Shown piece by piece: positions 1 through 7,288 of a stretch of DNA of 64,000 bases. Position 1 is the first letter of the stretch. Each line of letters opens with the position of its first letter. The notes under the pieces were generated by a model. It was not told the origin of the DNA, made no database searches, and was given only the letters and a program-made list of their open reading frames with translations. Where the stretch lies: positions 1 through 64,000 of the forward strand of contig NZ_FMVF01000015.1 in the NCBI RefSeq assembly GCF_900101895.1. The letters are read 5' to 3'. The translations under genes were made by a program, and so were the position numbers. Source of the DNA: Flavobacterium caeni (GTDB lineage Bacteria > Bacteroidota > Bacteroidia > Flavobacteriales > Flavobacteriaceae).

Positions 1-21
1 CATCGACAGGGATTTGCTTTG

Positions 22-96
22 TCGGGGTGGCAGGATTCGAACCTGCGACCTCCTGGTCCCAAACCAGGCGCGATAACCGGGCTACGCTACACCCCG
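22..96 (-). tRNA. tRNA-Pro (anticodon TGG)
   Basis: The minus strand folds as a cloverleaf. The acceptor arms are CGGGGTG and CACCCCG, the T arm carries GGTTCGAATCC, and the anticodon arm CCTGG-TTTGGGA-CCAGG gives anticodon TGG, which decodes proline CCN codons. No CCA is encoded. It lies directly downstream of a tRNA-Ser on the same strand and is probably co-transcribed with it. Confidence 0.95.
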
Positions 97-102
97 AAGA
101 AG

Positions 103-186
103 CGGAGAGACTGGGACTCGAACCCAGGCGACAGTTACCCGCCGACAGATTAGCAATCTGCTCCGTTACCACTCCGGCACCTCTCC
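103..186 (-). tRNA. tRNA-Ser (anticodon GCT)
   Basis: The minus strand reads GGAGAGG at the 5' end and pairs with the 3' arm, with a G discriminator as expected for serine. The anticodon arm CAGATT-GCT-AATCTG gives anticodon GCT (AGC/AGU codons). The long variable arm GTCGGCGGGTAACTGTCGCC is typical of a class II tRNA. It is first in a tRNA-Ser/tRNA-Pro pair. Confidence 0.95.
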
Positions 187-217
187 GTTGCAATCAAGTT
201 TACCTTTTTTGCGGTTG

Positions 218-248
218 CAAATGTAACTTTTCATTCGATATTTAACAA
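218..248 (-). promoter_or_regulatory. Promoter of the tRNA-Ser/tRNA-Pro unit
   Basis: On the minus strand a TTG (246-248) lies 20 nt before TACATTTG (218-225). This matches the Bacteroidota vegetative promoter TTTG/TTG - N19-21 - TAnnTTTG. Transcription would begin near 212, about 25 nt before the tRNA-Ser. Confidence 0.6.
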
Positions 249-418
249 CTAATTGCAATTTTTTTTACTGTTTTTTTTGGGCAGTCGGGCAAAGCACTTC
301 ATTGTCAACAAAATGAAACCATTTAGGCGATTCGGCGCTATTTAATTAATTGCAAAAGGACATCCTAAATCGCTTGAAATTGGTTAAATTCGCAACCAAA
401 CAAATTAGCAACAATACT

Positions 419-1597
419 ATGAGCAAAAAAGTGGTTATCGTGTCGGCTGTGAGGACGCCAATCGGAAGCTTTATGGGTGCCCTGTCTACGGTTCCCGCGC
501 CAAAATTGGGTGCGGCGGCCATCAAGGGGGCGCTCGACAAAATCAACCTCGACCCCAAATTGGTCGATGAAGTATTAATGGGCAACGTCGTACAGGCGGG
601 CGTCGGGCAAGCACCGGCACGTCAGGCGGCACTGTTTGCCGGGTTGCCCGAAAGTGTCGTCACGACCACGGTCAATAAAGTATGCGCCTCGGGTATGAAA
701 GCCGTGATGCAGGGCGCGCAGGCCATCATGCTGGGCGATGCCGAGATTGTCGTGGCCGGCGGTATGGAAAACATGAGTTTGATCCCGCACTATGTACAAA
801 TGAGAACGGGCATGAAATTCGGCGGGACGAGCCTCGTCGACGGTATGCAAAAAGACGGACTCAGCGACGCTTACGACAACAATGCCATGGGTGTTTGCGC
901 CGATGCGTGTGCCGTGGAATACAACATTTCGCGCGAAGACCAAGACCAATTCGCGATCAACTCCTATGAGCGTTCGGCCAAGGCCTGGGACGCCGGAAAA
1001 TTCGACAACGAAGTCGTTCCCGTGGCCGTGCCGCAACGCAAAGGCGACCCGATCATGGTGACCAAGGACGAAGAATATACCAATGTGAAACTCGACAAAA
1101 TACCGGCCTTGAACCCGGCCTTTACCAAAGACGGTACAGTCACGGCGGCCAATGCCTCGACCATCAACGACGGTGCGGCGGCCTTGGTCCTGATGAGCGA
1201 GGAAAAAGCACAGTCGCTTGGGTTAAAGCCGTTGGCCTATATCAAATCATACGCAGATGCCGAGCAGGCGCCGAAATGGTTTACGACCGCACCGGCCAAA
1301 GCGTTGCCGATTGCACTCGACAAGGCGGGCATCACCAAGGACCAGGTTGATTTCTTTGAATTCAACGAGGCGTTCTCGGTGGTTGGTTTGGCCAATACGC
1401 AAATCCTTGGCCTGGACGGCAACAAAGTAAACGTCAATGGCGGTGCGGTATCGCTCGGGCATCCGTTGGGCGCTTCGGGAGCCCGGATCATCGTGACGCT
1501 CATCAACGTGCTCGAACAAAACAACGGCAAGATTGGCGCGGCGGCGATTTGCAATGGCGGCGGCGGTGCATCGGCGATTGTGTTGGAACGCGCGTAA
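419..1597 (+). CDS. Acetyl-CoA C-acyltransferase (thiolase)
   Basis: A 392-residue biosynthetic-type thiolase that condenses or cleaves acyl-CoA with acetyl-CoA. The catalytic residues fall at canonical positions: Cys89 (KVCASGMK), His348 (GHPLGASG) and Cys378 (CNGGGGAS), and NEAF is also present. The upstream in-frame ATG at 350 would add 23 residues without family resemblance, so the ATG at 419 is chosen. The gene stands alone: a repeat block follows its stop codon. Fatty-acid or leucine/ketone-body degradation are both possible roles. The motifs do not fix the chain-length preference. Confidence 0.92.
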   Translation: MSKKVVIVSAVRTPIGSFMGALSTVPAPKLGAAAIKGALDKINLDPKLVDEVLMGNVVQAGVGQAPARQAALFAGLPESVVTTTVNKVCASGMKAVMQGAQAIMLGDAEIVVAGGMENMSLIPHYVQMRTGMKFGGTSLVDGMQKDGLSDAYDNNAMGVCADACAVEYNISREDQDQFAINSYERSAKAWDAGKFDNEVVPVAVPQRKGDPIMVTKDEEYTNVKLDKIPALNPAFTKDGTVTAANASTINDGAAALVLMSEEKAQSLGLKPLAYIKSYADAEQAPKWFTTAPAKALPIALDKAGITKDQVDFFEFNEAFSVVGLANTQILGLDGNKVNVNGGAVSLGHPLGASGARIIVTLINVLEQNNGKIGAAAICNGGGGASAIVLERA

Positions 1598-1681
1598 TTT
1601 TTATTTTAAATGTTGAATTTTAAATTTTGGATGGTGGGACGCCAGGCGCCGGAAAACCGAAAAAACATCGGTGACGTTACA

Positions 1682-1746
1682 GGCCCTAGCCCCGATAGGG
1701 CCGAGCGTTAAAAAACAGTCCGGTGGACTGTTTTAGCGAAGGAGCC
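1682..1746 (-). repeat. Flavo-1-like element, short copy
   Basis: Read on the minus strand it runs from a GGCTCC box to CTATCGGGGCTAGGG, the same end signature as the other copies at 1794-1990, 23733-23820, 31491-31587 and 46584-46667. Its interior is a strong hairpin, AAAACAGTCC-ggt-GGACTGTTTT. It may be the Rfam Flavo-1 RNA family, recalled from memory and untested. Confidence 0.5.
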
Positions 1747-1793
1747 AGATGGCGCGCTGGCAATATTTAGAAAAAACATTATAAAAAGTACAT

Positions 1794-1990
1794 AGCCCTA
1801 GCCCGGATAGCAGCGAAAATCCTTTTTGCCTAATCATGAGATTTCTCCATGCGATCGAAATACGAAACGCACCCAGAAACATCATCGTGCCACAAAAAGC
1901 AAAAAGATTAGCTCACTTAACACTTATTTTATTTAAGTGTTCGCTGAATGCTAAAAAGCATTTGCACCGGATAGCGGGAAATAGCTCCCA
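1794..1990 (-). repeat. Flavo-1-like element, long copy
   Basis: On the minus strand it begins GGGAGCTATTTCCCGCTATC and ends CTATCCGGGCTAGGGC. These are the same boxes found in the other intergenic copies. The interior is longer than elsewhere and holds two more hairpins, AACACTT/AAGTGTT and AATGCT/AGCATT. The end boxes are conserved while the centre varies, which suggests a structured element rather than a coding remnant. Confidence 0.6.
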
Positions 1991-2031
1991 ACCATTCAAA
2001 ATTTAAAATTTAAAATTCACCATACAACCAG

Positions 2032-2793
2032 ATGTTCGGAATCTGTAACCTAGCCATCATCCCTTTGCGCGCCGAAGCCAGCGACCGTAGCGAAATCGTG
2101 TCGCAGGTATTGTTCGGCGAACACTTCGAGGTTTTGGAAACGGCCAAACAGTGGACGCGCGTGCGTTTACAGTACGACCAATACGAAGGCTGGATCGACA
2201 CCAAACAGTACCGCGCGATCACCAAGGAACAGTACAAGCAGCTCAGCGAAGACGCGATCGTGCTCAATTCGGATTTGATCGAATACATCACCTCGCCCAA
2301 CAATTTGCTGTTGCCGATTCCGTTGGGTGCCTCGTTGTCGTTTTTGAATTATCCCGAGATCAACACCGACAATTTTGATTTCGAGGGCATGCGCATCAGC
2401 GGCGTCAAGCCCAAGGCGAATTTGATCAACACGGCTTTTGCGTATTTGAACGCGCCGTATTTGTGGGGCGGCAAGACGCCATTTGGCATCGACTGTTCGG
2501 GATTCACGCAAATGGTGTACAAGCTCAACGGGTACCATTTGCTGCGTGACGCCTCGCAACAGGCCACGCAGGGCGAACCCTTGAGTTTTATCGAAGAGGC
2601 CGAGCCGGGCGATTTGGCGTTTTTTGACAACGACGAGGGCCGCATCATACACGTGGGCATCATCATGGACAACAACTACATCATCCATGGCAGCGGGAAA
2701 ATCCGTGTGGACCGCCTGGACCATTTGGGGATTTACAACGCCGAGCAGAACCGGCATACGCACAAGCTGCGCGTGATCAAGAAAATCATTTAA
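2032..2793 (+). CDS. NlpC/P60 family cysteine peptidase with SH3-like N-terminus
   Basis: A 253-residue protein with an SH3-like domain (about residues 5-60, containing GEHFEVLE and EGWIDTKQY) and a C40 (NlpC/P60) domain from about 125. The catalytic triad is visible: Cys155 in GIDCSGFTQ, His207 in IIHVGII and His219 in YIIHGSG. Family members cut the D-Glu-to-diamino-acid bond in peptidoglycan stem peptides. No signal peptide is evident, so recycling of muropeptides in the cytoplasm is as likely as wall cutting. The start at 2032 gives a good N-terminal SH3 boundary. It converges on the TPR gene, with terminator hairpins between. Confidence 0.88.
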   Translation: MFGICNLAIIPLRAEASDRSEIVSQVLFGEHFEVLETAKQWTRVRLQYDQYEGWIDTKQYRAITKEQYKQLSEDAIVLNSDLIEYITSPNNLLLPIPLGASLSFLNYPEINTDNFDFEGMRISGVKPKANLINTAFAYLNAPYLWGGKTPFGIDCSGFTQMVYKLNGYHLLRDASQQATQGEPLSFIEEAEPGDLAFFDNDEGRIIHVGIIMDNNYIIHGSGKIRVDRLDHLGIYNAEQNRHTHKLRVIKKII

Positions 2794-2863
2794 ACCGTTT
2801 ACCGCAAAGTACGCTAAGTTTTCCGCAAAGGTTTGGAAGGTTAGAAAAGTTAGGCCATAAAAA

Positions 2864-2887
2864 AGCCGCCCTGATCAGGACGGCTTT
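2864..2887. terminator. Bidirectional intrinsic terminator, copy 1
   Basis: The inverted repeat AAGCCG-CCCTGATCAGGA-CGGCTT is preceded by A-rich and followed by T-rich sequence, so it can act in both directions between convergent genes. It recurs exactly at 3050-3073 as part of the tandem duplication. Confidence 0.75.
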
Positions 2888-2949
2888 TATTTTTAAGCAT
2901 AGCCTTTGTGAACTTTGCGAAAACCTTTGTACACTCTGCGGTTAAACTG

Positions 2950-3006
2950 TTATTTCCCCAACTTGGCTTTGAGCGCTTTTCTCTTTTCGGTCAATTCGAG
3001 CGCGCC
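2950..3006 (-). pseudogene. Echo of the 3' end of the TPR gene
   Basis: These 57 nt encode the last 18 residues and stop (GALELTEKRKALKAKLGK) of the TPR protein that ends at 3136. The two differences from the functional copy are both synonymous (AAA for AAG, CTC for CTT). No start codon or body remains. It marks a tandem duplication whose outer copy kept only the tail and terminator. Confidence 0.8.
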
Positions 3007-3049
3007 AAGTTTTTCACAAAGATTTGGAGGAAAAAATAGGCCATAAAAA

Positions 3050-3073
3050 AGCCGCCCTGATCAGGACGGCTTT
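3050..3073. terminator. Bidirectional intrinsic terminator, copy 2
   Basis: Identical to the hairpin at 2864-2887 (AAGCCG stem, CTGATCAG core, CGGCTT). It lies about 60 nt downstream of the TPR protein stop codon and would end the gyrA-TPR transcript on the minus strand. Confidence 0.75.
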
Positions 3074-3135
3074 TATTTTTAAGCATAGCCTTTGTGAACT
3101 TTGCGAAAACCTTTGTACACTCTGCGGTTAAACGG

Positions 3136-4416
3136 TTATTTCCCCAACTTGGCTTTAAGCGCCTTTCTCTTTTCGGTCAATTCGAGCGCGCCGTATACGT
3201 TGTACAACGTCTCTCCTACTTCGACATCCGGGTTGATTTCGTAGGCTTTTTCCAAATGCGGGACGGCCGAACGGAACATGTCGTCGCGTTGCTTTTTGAG
3301 CGCGTCGTAGCGTTTCATGTCTTTGTCTGAGGTGCCAAGCTTGTTCATCTCGTCTACCAGTTTTTGCTCGTTGGCCATCTTGAGGATCGCCAGGTTCAGG
3401 TGCGCCTGCCAGTAATCGGGTTTGATTTCGATCGCGCGTTTGTAGTAGCCTTCGGCCGCAGTCGGGTCGCCTTTTTGCGAGGTTACGCCCAGGTTGAAAA
3501 ACAAATCGGGATTGTTTGGCTCTTTCTCGACGATCTTTTTGGTCACAGCCTTGTAGCCTTCCATGTCGTTCATCTTGAGCAACACTTCGGCTTCGGCTTG
3601 CAGGATGTTGATATCGTCCGGGCTCAACGTTTTGGCTTCGGCCAACGCGGCCTTGGCCTGCTCGTTCTTGCCTTGTTGCACATAGATCAAGGCGATGTAC
3701 TTGGCGATTTCGCCTTTCTTGGACGCCATTTTCTCGTCACGCGGCGCGGTGGCCAGTTTCAACCGAACCTGGTTGTCGCGGTTTTTCTTGGCGGCATCGT
3801 CAGAACCGTAGAATTCCTCTTGCTCGCTCACCGCATTCTTTGCGTAATAATTGGTGGCTTCGCCCGTGAAGTTCGATTTCTTGAGTTCTTCGAAATACTG
3901 CAACGCCTTGTTGTAATCGGCGGCGGTCATGTAATAGCTCGCGGCATAGTACAGGTTCTCGAGGTTGGACGTATCGGCTTCATAGGCCGCATACAGCAAA
4001 TCGGCGGCGCCTTTGTTGTTGTCTTTCTTGATCTCGGCCTGCGCAGCGGTCAGCAGGTTGTTCTTGGCCTTGCCCAAATTGGTTTGTGCGTCGGAGGTGA
4101 ACTTGGATTTACCCGCCGCCTTTTCGATCGCGAGCACTTGCGTATAGGCCTTGGCCGATTCGACAAGGTTTTTGCCGAGTTCCATTTTTTTGTCGGCCAG
4201 ATCCATATGTGCGTTTCCTTTGACGAAATAATATTGCGCCTTTTCGCTTTCGGATGCACCGCCAATGCTGCCTTCGGCCTGCTTGAGTTGGTTGATCGCC
4301 TCCATCGCATTGCCGCCTTTGAGTGCTTTCTCGGCCGCCTTGATCTGGTCTTTTTGGGCCAAACCGCTCGCCGAAATCAACAGCGCCGAGGCCAATATTG
4401 CATATTTGCTTTTCAT
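3136..4416 (-). CDS. Secreted or periplasmic TPR repeat protein
   Basis: A 426-residue protein with an N-terminal signal peptide ending near ASGLAQ (residues 1-21), followed by tetratricopeptide helices throughout. Clear examples are the stretches around YYAASYYMTAADYNKAL, LFFNLGVTSQKGD and WQAHLNLAILKMA. No enzymatic domain is visible, so a scaffold role in the periplasm is inferred. It starts 18 nt after gyrA on the same strand, so the two are probably co-transcribed. Its last 19 codons (stop included) are duplicated downstream at 2950-3006. Confidence 0.88.
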   Translation of the reverse strand: MKSKYAILASALLISASGLAQKDQIKAAEKALKGGNAMEAINQLKQAEGSIGGASESEKAQYYFVKGNAHMDLADKKMELGKNLVESAKAYTQVLAIEKAAGKSKFTSDAQTNLGKAKNNLLTAAQAEIKKDNNKGAADLLYAAYEADTSNLENLYYAASYYMTAADYNKALQYFEELKKSNFTGEATNYYAKNAVSEQEEFYGSDDAAKKNRDNQVRLKLATAPRDEKMASKKGEIAKYIALIYVQQGKNEQAKAALAEAKTLSPDDINILQAEAEVLLKMNDMEGYKAVTKKIVEKEPNNPDLFFNLGVTSQKGDPTAAEGYYKRAIEIKPDYWQAHLNLAILKMANEQKLVDEMNKLGTSDKDMKRYDALKKQRDDMFRSAVPHLEKAYEINPDVEVGETLYNVYGALELTEKRKALKAKLGK

Positions 4417-4434
4417 TATGGTTGTGTTTAATTG

Positions 4435-7014
4435 TTATTCTTCTTCGTTGCCTTCTTCGGGCTGGTCGTCTACGTCTTCGTCGTCGTAGTTGTCGGTCGC
4501 TTCAGAAGTCGATACCGGAACCGCGTTCGGCGAGATGATGTCGCCGTTCTCGTCGCGTTCTACGTCGAGCGACTCCTCTTCTTTCATGACCTTGGTCACG
4601 GCCGCGATCGAATCGTTGCCCTTGAGGTTGATCAGACGCACCCCTTGTGTGGCACGGCCCATGACGCGCAAATCTTCGACGGCCATACGGATGGTGAGCC
4701 CCGATTTGTTGATGATCATCAAATCGTCGGCATCGGTTACGCTGTTGATCGAAACGAGTTGCCCCGTCTTGTCGGTAATGTTGAGCGTCTTGACACCTTT
4801 TCCGCCACGGTTGGTGATGCGGTAGTCATCGAGCGACGAACGTTTGCCGTAGCCGTTTTCTGAAACCACTAGGATTTCGCTGTTCATGTCGTTGACGGCC
4901 ACCATACCGATGACTTCGTCTTTGTCATGCGCCAGCGTGATGCCGCGTACCCCCGAGGCGGTACGTCCCATCGGACGCGTCTTGCCTTCTTCGAAACGCA
5001 CCAATTTACCCGATTTGACGGCCACCAGTACGTGGCTTTGGCCTGTGGTGAGTTTGGCCTCGAGCAGCTCGTCGTCTTCGCGGATGGTAATGGCCGCGAC
5101 ACCGTTGGCACGTGGGCGTGAATATTGTTCGAGCGGGGTTTTCTTGACCTGCCCCTGCTTGGTCACCATGATCACATAGTGCCCGTTGATGTATTCCTGG
5201 TCTTTGAGGTCCTGCGTACAGATGAACGCCTTGACCTTGTCGTCCTGTTCGATGTTGATCAGGTTTTGGATCGCACGGCCTTTGCTGGTCTTGCTGCCCT
5301 CCGGAATCTCGTAAACGCGCATCCAGAAACATTTTCCTTTTTGCGTAAAGAACAACATGTACTGGTGGTTGGTGGCCACATACATGTGCTCGAGGAAATC
5401 GGCGTCGCGCGTACCGGCACTCTTTTGCCCTACGCCGCCGCGGTTTTGCGTCTTGTATTCGGTGAGTGGCGTGCGTTTGATGTAGCCCGCATGCGAAATG
5501 GTGATCACCACGTGTTCGTCGGCGATCAAGTCTTCGATGCTCACGTCGCCGCCCGCATATTCGATCGAGGAACGACGGTCGTCGCCGTATTTGTCCTTGA
5601 TCTCGACGAGTTCGTCCTTGATGAGCTGCATGCGCATTTCCTTGCTCGCGAGCAACGCCTTCAAGTGTTCGATGAGCTTCATGATGTCTTCGTATTCGGC
5701 GCGGAGCTTGTCCTGCTCAAGACCCGTGAGCTGACGCAAACGCATCTCGACGATCGCCCTCGACTGGATGTCGGAAAGGCTGAAACGCGTCATCAACTTC
5801 TCGCGCGCCTCGTCGGTGTTCTTCGAGCCGCGGATGATGGCGATGACCTCGTCGATATTGTCCGAGGCGATAATAAGCCCTTCCAAGATGTGCGCGCGTT
5901 CCTCGGCCTTGCGCAATTCGTACTGCGCACGACGCACGACCACTTCGTGACGGTGCTCGACAAAATAATGGATCAAATCCTTGAGGTTGAGCAACTGCGG
6001 ACGGCCCGCCACCAGCGCAATGTTGTTGACGCTGAACGACGACTGCAACTGCGTATATTTATACAAGGTGTTGAGCACCACATTCGGCACGGCGTCGCGT
6101 TTGAGGATGTATACGATACGCATCCCGTTGCGGTCCGATTCGTCGCGGATGTTCGAGATGCCTTCGATTTTTTTGTCGTTGACCAAATCGGCGGTCTTTT
6201 TGATCATCTCGGCTTTGTTGACCTGGTACGGGATTTCGGTCACGATGATCGATTCGCGCCCATCGACTTCTTCAAAATTGACCTTGGCGCGCAACACGAT
6301 ACGGCCGCGGCCGGTCTTGAACGCCTCGCGTACGCCGTCGTACCCATACACCACGCCGCCCGTAGGAAAATCGGGGGCCTTGATGTGGTTCATGAGTTCG
6401 TCGATTTCGATCTCGTTGTTGTCGATGTAGGCCAGCGTACCGTCGACCACTTCAGACAAGTTGTGCGGCGGCATGTTGGTGGCCATACCTACGGCAATGC
6501 CCGATGCCCCGTTGATGAGCAAATTCGGTACGCGCGTTGGCATGACTTTGGGTTCTTCGAGGGTGTCGTCGAAGTTGAGTTGGAAATCGACCGTTTCTTT
6601 GTCGATGTCTGCCATTATGTCTTCTGACATCTTGCGCAAACGCGCCTCGGTGTAACGCATGGCCGCCGGGCTGTCGCCGTCGATCGATCCAAAGTTACCC
6701 TGACCGTCCACCAGCAGGTAGCGCAAGCTCCAGTCCTGCGCCATACGCACCATGGCGTCGTATACCGACGAGTCGCCGTGCGGGTGGTACTTACCCAAGA
6801 CTTCCCCTACGATTCTCGCCGATTTTTTGTGGGCACGGTTCGAGAAAACGCCCAGGTCGTACATCCCGTACAAAACCCGTCGGTGTACGGGCTTTAGTCC
6901 GTCGCGTACGTCGGGCAACGCCCTTGACACAATAACTGACATCGAATAATCGATGTAAGCAGATTTCATTTCGTCCTCAATGTTAATCGGAATTAACTTT
7001 TCTCCGTCAGACAT
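4435..7014 (-). CDS. gyrA: DNA gyrase subunit A
   Basis: The 859-residue A subunit of the type II topoisomerase that introduces negative supercoils. The N-terminal breakage-reunion domain contains the catalytic tyrosine Tyr121 ([10 protein letters not shown]). The quinolone-determining region reads [10 protein letters not shown], with Ser82 and Asp86 at the places of E. coli Ser83 and Asp87, the wild-type residues. The C-terminal half carries the beta-pinwheel repeats, including a GyrA-box-like QNRGGVGQ. The protein ends in an acidic tail rich in Asp and Glu. It heads a probable two-gene unit with the TPR protein and is divergent from clpC. Confidence 0.97.
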   Translation of the reverse strand: MSDGEKLIPINIEDEMKSAYIDYSMSVIVSRALPDVRDGLKPVHRRVLYGMYDLGVFSNRAHKKSARIVGEVLGKYHPHGDSSVYDAMVRMAQDWSLRYLLVDGQGNFGSIDGDSPAAMRYTEARLRKMSEDIMADIDKETVDFQLNFDDTLEEPKVMPTRVPNLLINGASGIAVGMATNMPPHNLSEVVDGTLAYIDNNEIEIDELMNHIKAPDFPTGGVVYGYDGVREAFKTGRGRIVLRAKVNFEEVDGRESIIVTEIPYQVNKAEMIKKTADLVNDKKIEGISNIRDESDRNGMRIVYILKRDAVPNVVLNTLYKYTQLQSSFSVNNIALVAGRPQLLNLKDLIHYFVEHRHEVVVRRAQYELRKAEERAHILEGLIIASDNIDEVIAIIRGSKNTDEAREKLMTRFSLSDIQSRAIVEMRLRQLTGLEQDKLRAEYEDIMKLIEHLKALLASKEMRMQLIKDELVEIKDKYGDDRRSSIEYAGGDVSIEDLIADEHVVITISHAGYIKRTPLTEYKTQNRGGVGQKSAGTRDADFLEHMYVATNHQYMLFFTQKGKCFWMRVYEIPEGSKTSKGRAIQNLINIEQDDKVKAFICTQDLKDQEYINGHYVIMVTKQGQVKKTPLEQYSRPRANGVAAITIREDDELLEAKLTTGQSHVLVAVKSGKLVRFEEGKTRPMGRTASGVRGITLAHDKDEVIGMVAVNDMNSEILVVSENGYGKRSSLDDYRITNRGGKGVKTLNITDKTGQLVSINSVTDADDLMIINKSGLTIRMAVEDLRVMGRATQGVRLINLKGNDSIAAVTKVMKEEESLDVERDENGDIISPNAVPVSTSEATDNYDDEDVDDQPEEGNEEE

Positions 7015-7197
7015 AGGTTATAATTTGGTTTAAAAATATTCTATATAAAAAATCCCGCTAATATAACCTTTCCCGCCCATTTTAAAGGCATCGGTTAACA
7101 TAAATTTACCGCTATTTATTAACAAAAAAGCGCCAAAATTCCGTTGATAAGTTAGTAAATCTTTAACGCGGGAATTGGAGTTTTTTTCGTCAATTAG

Positions 7198-7230
7198 CCT
7201 GACAGCAGATGTTGTCAGTCCCGTGTCAGG
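7198..7230. promoter_or_regulatory. Inverted repeat upstream of the clpC promoter
   Basis: CCTGACA (7198-7204) and TGTCAGG (7224-7230) form a perfect 7-bp inverted repeat, and an additional TGTCAG lies between them (7213-7218). The repeat ends 7 nt before the putative -33 box of clpC, a position suited to an operator. No regulator is identified. Confidence 0.4.
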
Positions 7231-7237
7231 AATGGTT

Positions 7238-7269
7238 TTTGCAAAACCGCACCATTATTATTAAATTTA
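7238..7269 (+). promoter_or_regulatory. Promoter of clpC
   Basis: TTTG (7238-7241), a 20-nt spacer, then TAAATTTA (7262-7269), which matches seven of eight positions of TAnnTTTG. The predicted start is near 7275, a short distance before the ATG at 7289. Confidence 0.5.
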
Positions 7270-7288
7270 CAAGACCAACTTCATTATT

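Larger units (their letters stand above)
1598..2031. repeat. Composite intergenic repeat block
   Basis: This 434-nt gap holds no convincing gene. It is bounded by an inverted pair of A/T word arms: 1603-1630 (ttttaaatgttgaattttaaattttgg) and 1993-2018 (built on AAAATTT units of 7 nt). Between the arms are two Flavo-1-like hairpin elements on the minus strand, listed separately. The whole block could form one large cruciform. The left arm starts just after the thiolase stop codon. Confidence 0.6.
2797..3135. repeat. CGCAAAG-word repeat and duplicated terminator block
   Basis: The gap between two convergent genes is filled by CGCAAAG-type words (2797-2842), whose complements reappear at 2904-2949 and 3090-3135. 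A tandem duplication is superimposed: 2851-3006 matches 3037-3192 with three substitutions and no indel, and looser homology extends the unit left to 2815 and 3007. Each unit holds a terminator hairpin and the last codons of the TPR gene. The right arm ends at 3135, next to the TPR stop codon. Confidence 0.75.

Noticed and set aside
3364..4431. 355-codon plus-strand ORF opposite the TPR gene
   Set aside because: It mirrors the TPR coding frame and has a low-complexity, F/V/G-rich composition typical of antisense shadows.
5125..6627. 500-codon plus-strand ORF opposite gyrA
   Set aside because: It is fully antisense to a clear gyrA. Codon bias in this genome leaves long open frames on the complementary strand. 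The translation has no recognisable family.
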